A DNA stretch of 8,272 bases from Chitinivibrionales bacterium. Its GTDB lineage: Bacteria; Fibrobacterota; Chitinivibrionia; Chitinivibrionales; JANQEN01. Position 1 is the stretch's first letter. Each line of letters opens with the position of its first letter. Below, piece after piece: positions 6,379 to 8,272 of this stretch. Below the pieces are notes generated by a model. The model was not told the DNA's origin. It did not search any database and worked only from the letters and a program-made list of their open reading frames with translations. Location of the stretch: positions 1 to 8,272 of the forward strand of contig JAUVGS010000067.1 in the NCBI GenBank assembly GCA_030593665.1, given 5' to 3'. The position numbers and the translations under genes were made by a program.

Positions 6379-7483
6379 AGCTCAAACCAGACACTTCCCG
6401 ACCATTTCCCCGGGCCAACAAACTTCTCTTTTTTTCTGTTTTTAAAACTGAGCTTGATTGCGGTGTGGTCTTTAATCGGCTTGAGGGTAATGAAGATTTC
6501 CGGTGAAGTCGCTGCCTCTCTGTTTTTGCTGAACCTCTCAAAACCATAGCCAATGCCGAAAACCTAATTCAGCATGAGTTCACCTACAACACCTGCATAT
6601 AGTGACCTGGCATTCTTCGGGTCTGAATAATTTTTATAAAAGGCCAGTACATTTATATCAGCAAAGGGTAAAACCCTCATACGTGCTTCAATATATCCGG
6701 CAAGGTGTCTTCCTGTATGCGGCGGTTCAGTATCGGGACAATTAAATCGGGTTGTATAGTCGTATTTACAAACAGTATGCACGAAGAGTAAACGGTTATC
6801 AAGGAAAATCTCAGCACCGGTAATCACATGGTCGTCCCGTGTACCATCATCCGATATTAGCATGCCCCAGAGGGCCCTCACCTTGAGGCTTCTATGCCAA
6901 ACCCTGCCAAGCAGGATAACGCCTTCTCTCTCTCCGGATCAATGGTATATGCGCCATGTATACCAGCCTGTCTACCTTCCTTTTCGAATGAAAATCCCAA
7001 TCCTTCGGCATCCCACAACACCCAGTTTCTGACCAGGGGATCATACCGTGTTGCCGATTTATATACCTCGCATTTGCCGAACATATCCCACAACACAACC
7101 TTTTCCCGTTTCGGATCATACAGGGTCGTTGATTTAAATATTCTGCACTTGCCGAATTCCCTTTTCAGCACCCCTCCCGATGCTGAATAACCATTTCTCC
7201 TCACAGTAACATACCCCTCATCCCAAAAGGGTATTCCCTCTTTTTTCAGCCCGTTCACTGACATATAAACACAGGCGTTATGATTTATCGCATGACGCGA
7301 TGAGAAACTTATACCTGCCTGCTTGTTGAACTCGACAAGAAATGGGGCCTTGCTTTTTAGAATCGCCGATCCCAGCATAGTAATTTTCAGGGTATCTGAA
7401 GGGGACAGCACAAATGCTTGAGAAAGCTGAAAGGAGAGACACAACAGCAGAAATAGTATCGGATTTTTCCGGGTCATTTTCAC
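6375..7483 (-). pseudogene. disrupted exported protein, possibly an outer-membrane beta-barrel (frameshift plus in-frame TAG)
   Basis: Three consecutive reading blocks form one gene. Block 1 (7483-6878, GTG start, AGGG six bases upstream) has a signal peptide (about 1-23, core ILFLLLCLSF) and ends CLAGFGIEASR then TGA. Block 2, in the other frame from about 6881, continues RALWGMLISDDGTRDDHV... to GELMLN and stops at TAG (6564-6566). In that same frame codons then run on sensibly as VFGIGYGFERFSKNREAA... to SVWFEL and TGA at 6375-6377. One added G near 6880 and a sense codon (TGG would fit) at the TAG would restore about 370 residues. Alternating polar/hydrophobic stretches rich in Gly, Tyr and Phe suggest beta strands, so a porin-like barrel is an inference; I recognise no family. 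Residues 110-159 hold two copies of a 25-residue repeat. Sequencing or assembly error is an alternative to real decay. Confidence 0.72.
7011..7160 (-). repeat. two diverged 75-bp tandem copies inside the disrupted exported gene
   Basis: Bases 7011-7085 and 7086-7160 align without gaps at about 47 of 75 positions by hand count. They encode residues 135-159 and 110-134, both of the form FGKC-(R/E)-(I/V)-(F/Y)-KS-x-T-x-YDP-...-V-LWD. The conserved FGKC, YDP and VLWD blocks suggest a structural unit such as a beta hairpin. The duplication is old, given the divergence between copies. Confidence 0.8.
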
Positions 7484-7645
7484 TCACTTCCCTCATGTCC
7501 ATGTGTTTACTGAGAAAAAGTACTGGGTCCTTATTATTAATTGTACCCAACTTTTGTCACCAATGGGGGTTGAAAAAGAGTGGTTTTAGTGAAAAGTGTT
7601 TTCTGTGAGGAAACAGAGATTTTTTAAATAGATCAAATTTGAGCT

Positions 7646-8239
7646 ATAGATTTTCAAATTGCATCCCAGCAACAGGGCTATTTCACAACTGGCCAATCAT
7701 TAGAGGCTGGATATCAGGATGCTGTGCATCCTTATCATGTGAAGAGTGGAAATTGGATTCGTGAATGGCGTGGAATCTATCGATTATCACGTTATCCGCT
7801 AACCGAAAATGGACAATATGCACTCTGGTCACTCTGGTCTCGTAACCGACAAAATATTCCGTAAGGTATCTATTCACACCAAACAGCATTATCAATATTT
7901 GATCTGTCAGACATAATGCCGCAGAAACTTCATATGACTGTACCGATAGGATTTAGAAGGCATAGTGAAATTCCCAAAGTGCTTATTCTTCATAGAAGAA
8001 AGATCATACCCGAAGAAATAGAAGAACGAGAAGGGTTTAGTATTACAAGACCAGTGCGTGCAATCATTGACCTTATTATTGATGAATCCGTTTCGGTAGA
8101 TATAATAAAACAAGCCTATAAAGAATCAAAACAGCGGGGGATTTTACAGGATTTTGATTTTTAGAAGTATTGCAATAATGAAGAAATTTATCAAAATTTT
8201 TTGAGTTGTATTGAGGAATTAAATTTGAATGAATACTAA
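7646..8239 (+). pseudogene. degenerate AbiEi-type antitoxin (type IV toxin-antitoxin)
   Basis: One frame runs through SQQQGYFTTGQSLEAGY, a winged-helix segment as in AbiEi antitoxins. It continues HPYHVKSGNWIREWRGIYRL, ALWSLWSRNRQNIP, then TAA (7862-7864), then GIYSHQTALSIFDLSDIMP, LHMTVPIGFRR, and a domain with ITRPVRAIIDL and a KQRGI tail. The TAA sits where the family often has Gln (QG-SH-TAL), so CAA to TAA explains it. No ATG, GTG or TTG precedes the first block after the TGA at 7640-7642; ATA at 7646 may be a lost start. A TAG at 8162-8164 ends the visible 3' part, but the frame continues as KYCNNEEIYQNFLSCIEEL to TAA at 8239, overlapping the next gene by 11 bases as AbiE pairs commonly do. 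AbiEi proteins repress their operon and neutralise AbiEii. The 82-residue remnant from ATG 7916 lacks the DNA-binding part. Confidence 0.8.
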
Positions 8240-8272
8240 GAAAAAATATGCATCCCCAGTTGCCATGCGTAC
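8229..8272 (+). CDS. start of an AbiEii-type nucleotidyltransferase toxin (partial, cut by window end)
   Basis: ATG at 8229 opens a frame reading MNTKKKYASPVAMR to the window end. The KKYASPVAMR start matches how AbiEii/AbiGii nucleotidyltransferase toxins commonly begin (KYATPxAFRxALExRL). Its position, overlapping the extended end of the AbiEi frame by 11 bases, is what a bicistronic AbiE pair shows. GAGGAA at 8213-8218 lies 10 bases upstream as a possible ribosome binding site. Known relatives are cytoplasmic nucleotidyltransferases, some of which act on tRNA acceptor ends, and cause growth arrest unless repressed by AbiEi. Only 14 codons are visible, so neither catalytic motifs nor intactness can be judged; the call rests mainly on context. 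Confidence 0.6.
   Translation, partial: MNTKKKYASPVAMR

Noticed and set aside
6319..6553. Short plus- and minus-strand frames over the 3' end of the disrupted exported gene
   Set aside because: The true frame continues from the 105-residue block through the TAG to 6375; these are alternative-frame shadows.
6564..6566. TAG recoded as an amino acid in this organism
   Set aside because: TAG is the normal terminator of gatB, the TPR-SPOR gene and the HAD gene in this window, and the other lesions involve TAA and a frameshift.
7524..7549. TGGGT/ACCCA inverted repeat between the two decayed genes
   Set aside because: Five-base stem with a 16-base AT-rich loop and no T-tract; not distinguishable from chance.
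7683..8113. Minus-strand frames of 70 and 68 residues
   Set aside because: They lie antisense to the AbiEi remnant, have no recognisable features, and are shadows.
7916..8164. 82-residue plus-strand frame as a complete gene
   Set aside because: The same frame upstream of its ATG encodes the rest of an AbiEi-like protein interrupted by one TAA, so this is a remnant and not a gene of its own.

Overview
The window looks like a chromosomal segment of a Gram-negative bacterium. Three predicted proteins have Sec-type signal peptides, one carries a periplasmic peptidoglycan-binding SPOR domain, and GatB points to indirect (transamidation) charging of Gln- and/or Asn-tRNA. Starts include ATG, TTG and GTG, several with clear Shine-Dalgarno sequences, and intact genes end in TAA, TAG and TGA, so the code is standard. 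I cannot name the phylum; an FCB-type lineage (Fibrobacterota-like) is a guess from the style of the exported proteins, not a demonstrated assignment.

Layout. Bases 1-234 (minus strand): a tRNA-Gly(GCC)/tRNA-Cys(GCA) pair behind one recognisable promoter. Bases 373-3235 (minus strand): a compact three-gene unit, TPR-SPOR lipo/periplasmic-type protein -> gatB -> small secreted single-TM protein, with gaps of 31 and 6 bases. Bases 3294-3358: a 65-bp MITE-like repeat with inverted ends, whose 5' half occurs again near 271-307. Bases 3431-4716 (plus strand): mntP (manganese efflux pump, TTG start) and a HAD phosphatase whose ATG directly abuts five tandem TAATCN hexamers. Bases 4874-6328 (minus strand): an orphan B12-binding/radical SAM protein of unknown substrate.

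The right end is a decay zone. Bases 6375-7483 (minus) hold one exported, possibly outer-membrane beta-barrel, gene now broken by a frameshift near 6880 and an in-frame TAG at 6564-6566. Bases 7646-8239 (plus) hold an AbiEi-type antitoxin gene with no usable start, an in-frame TAA at 7862-7864 and probably a second premature stop at 8162-8164. Immediately overlapping its end is what looks like an intact start of the partner AbiEii nucleotidyltransferase toxin, cut by the window edge.

I see no convincing wholly new system. The most interesting points are the wrecked AbiEi antitoxin beside an apparently intact AbiEii start, the dispersed GTAACCGTTCA repeat family, the hexamer tract in a translation-initiation region, and the envelope-gene/gatB operon.
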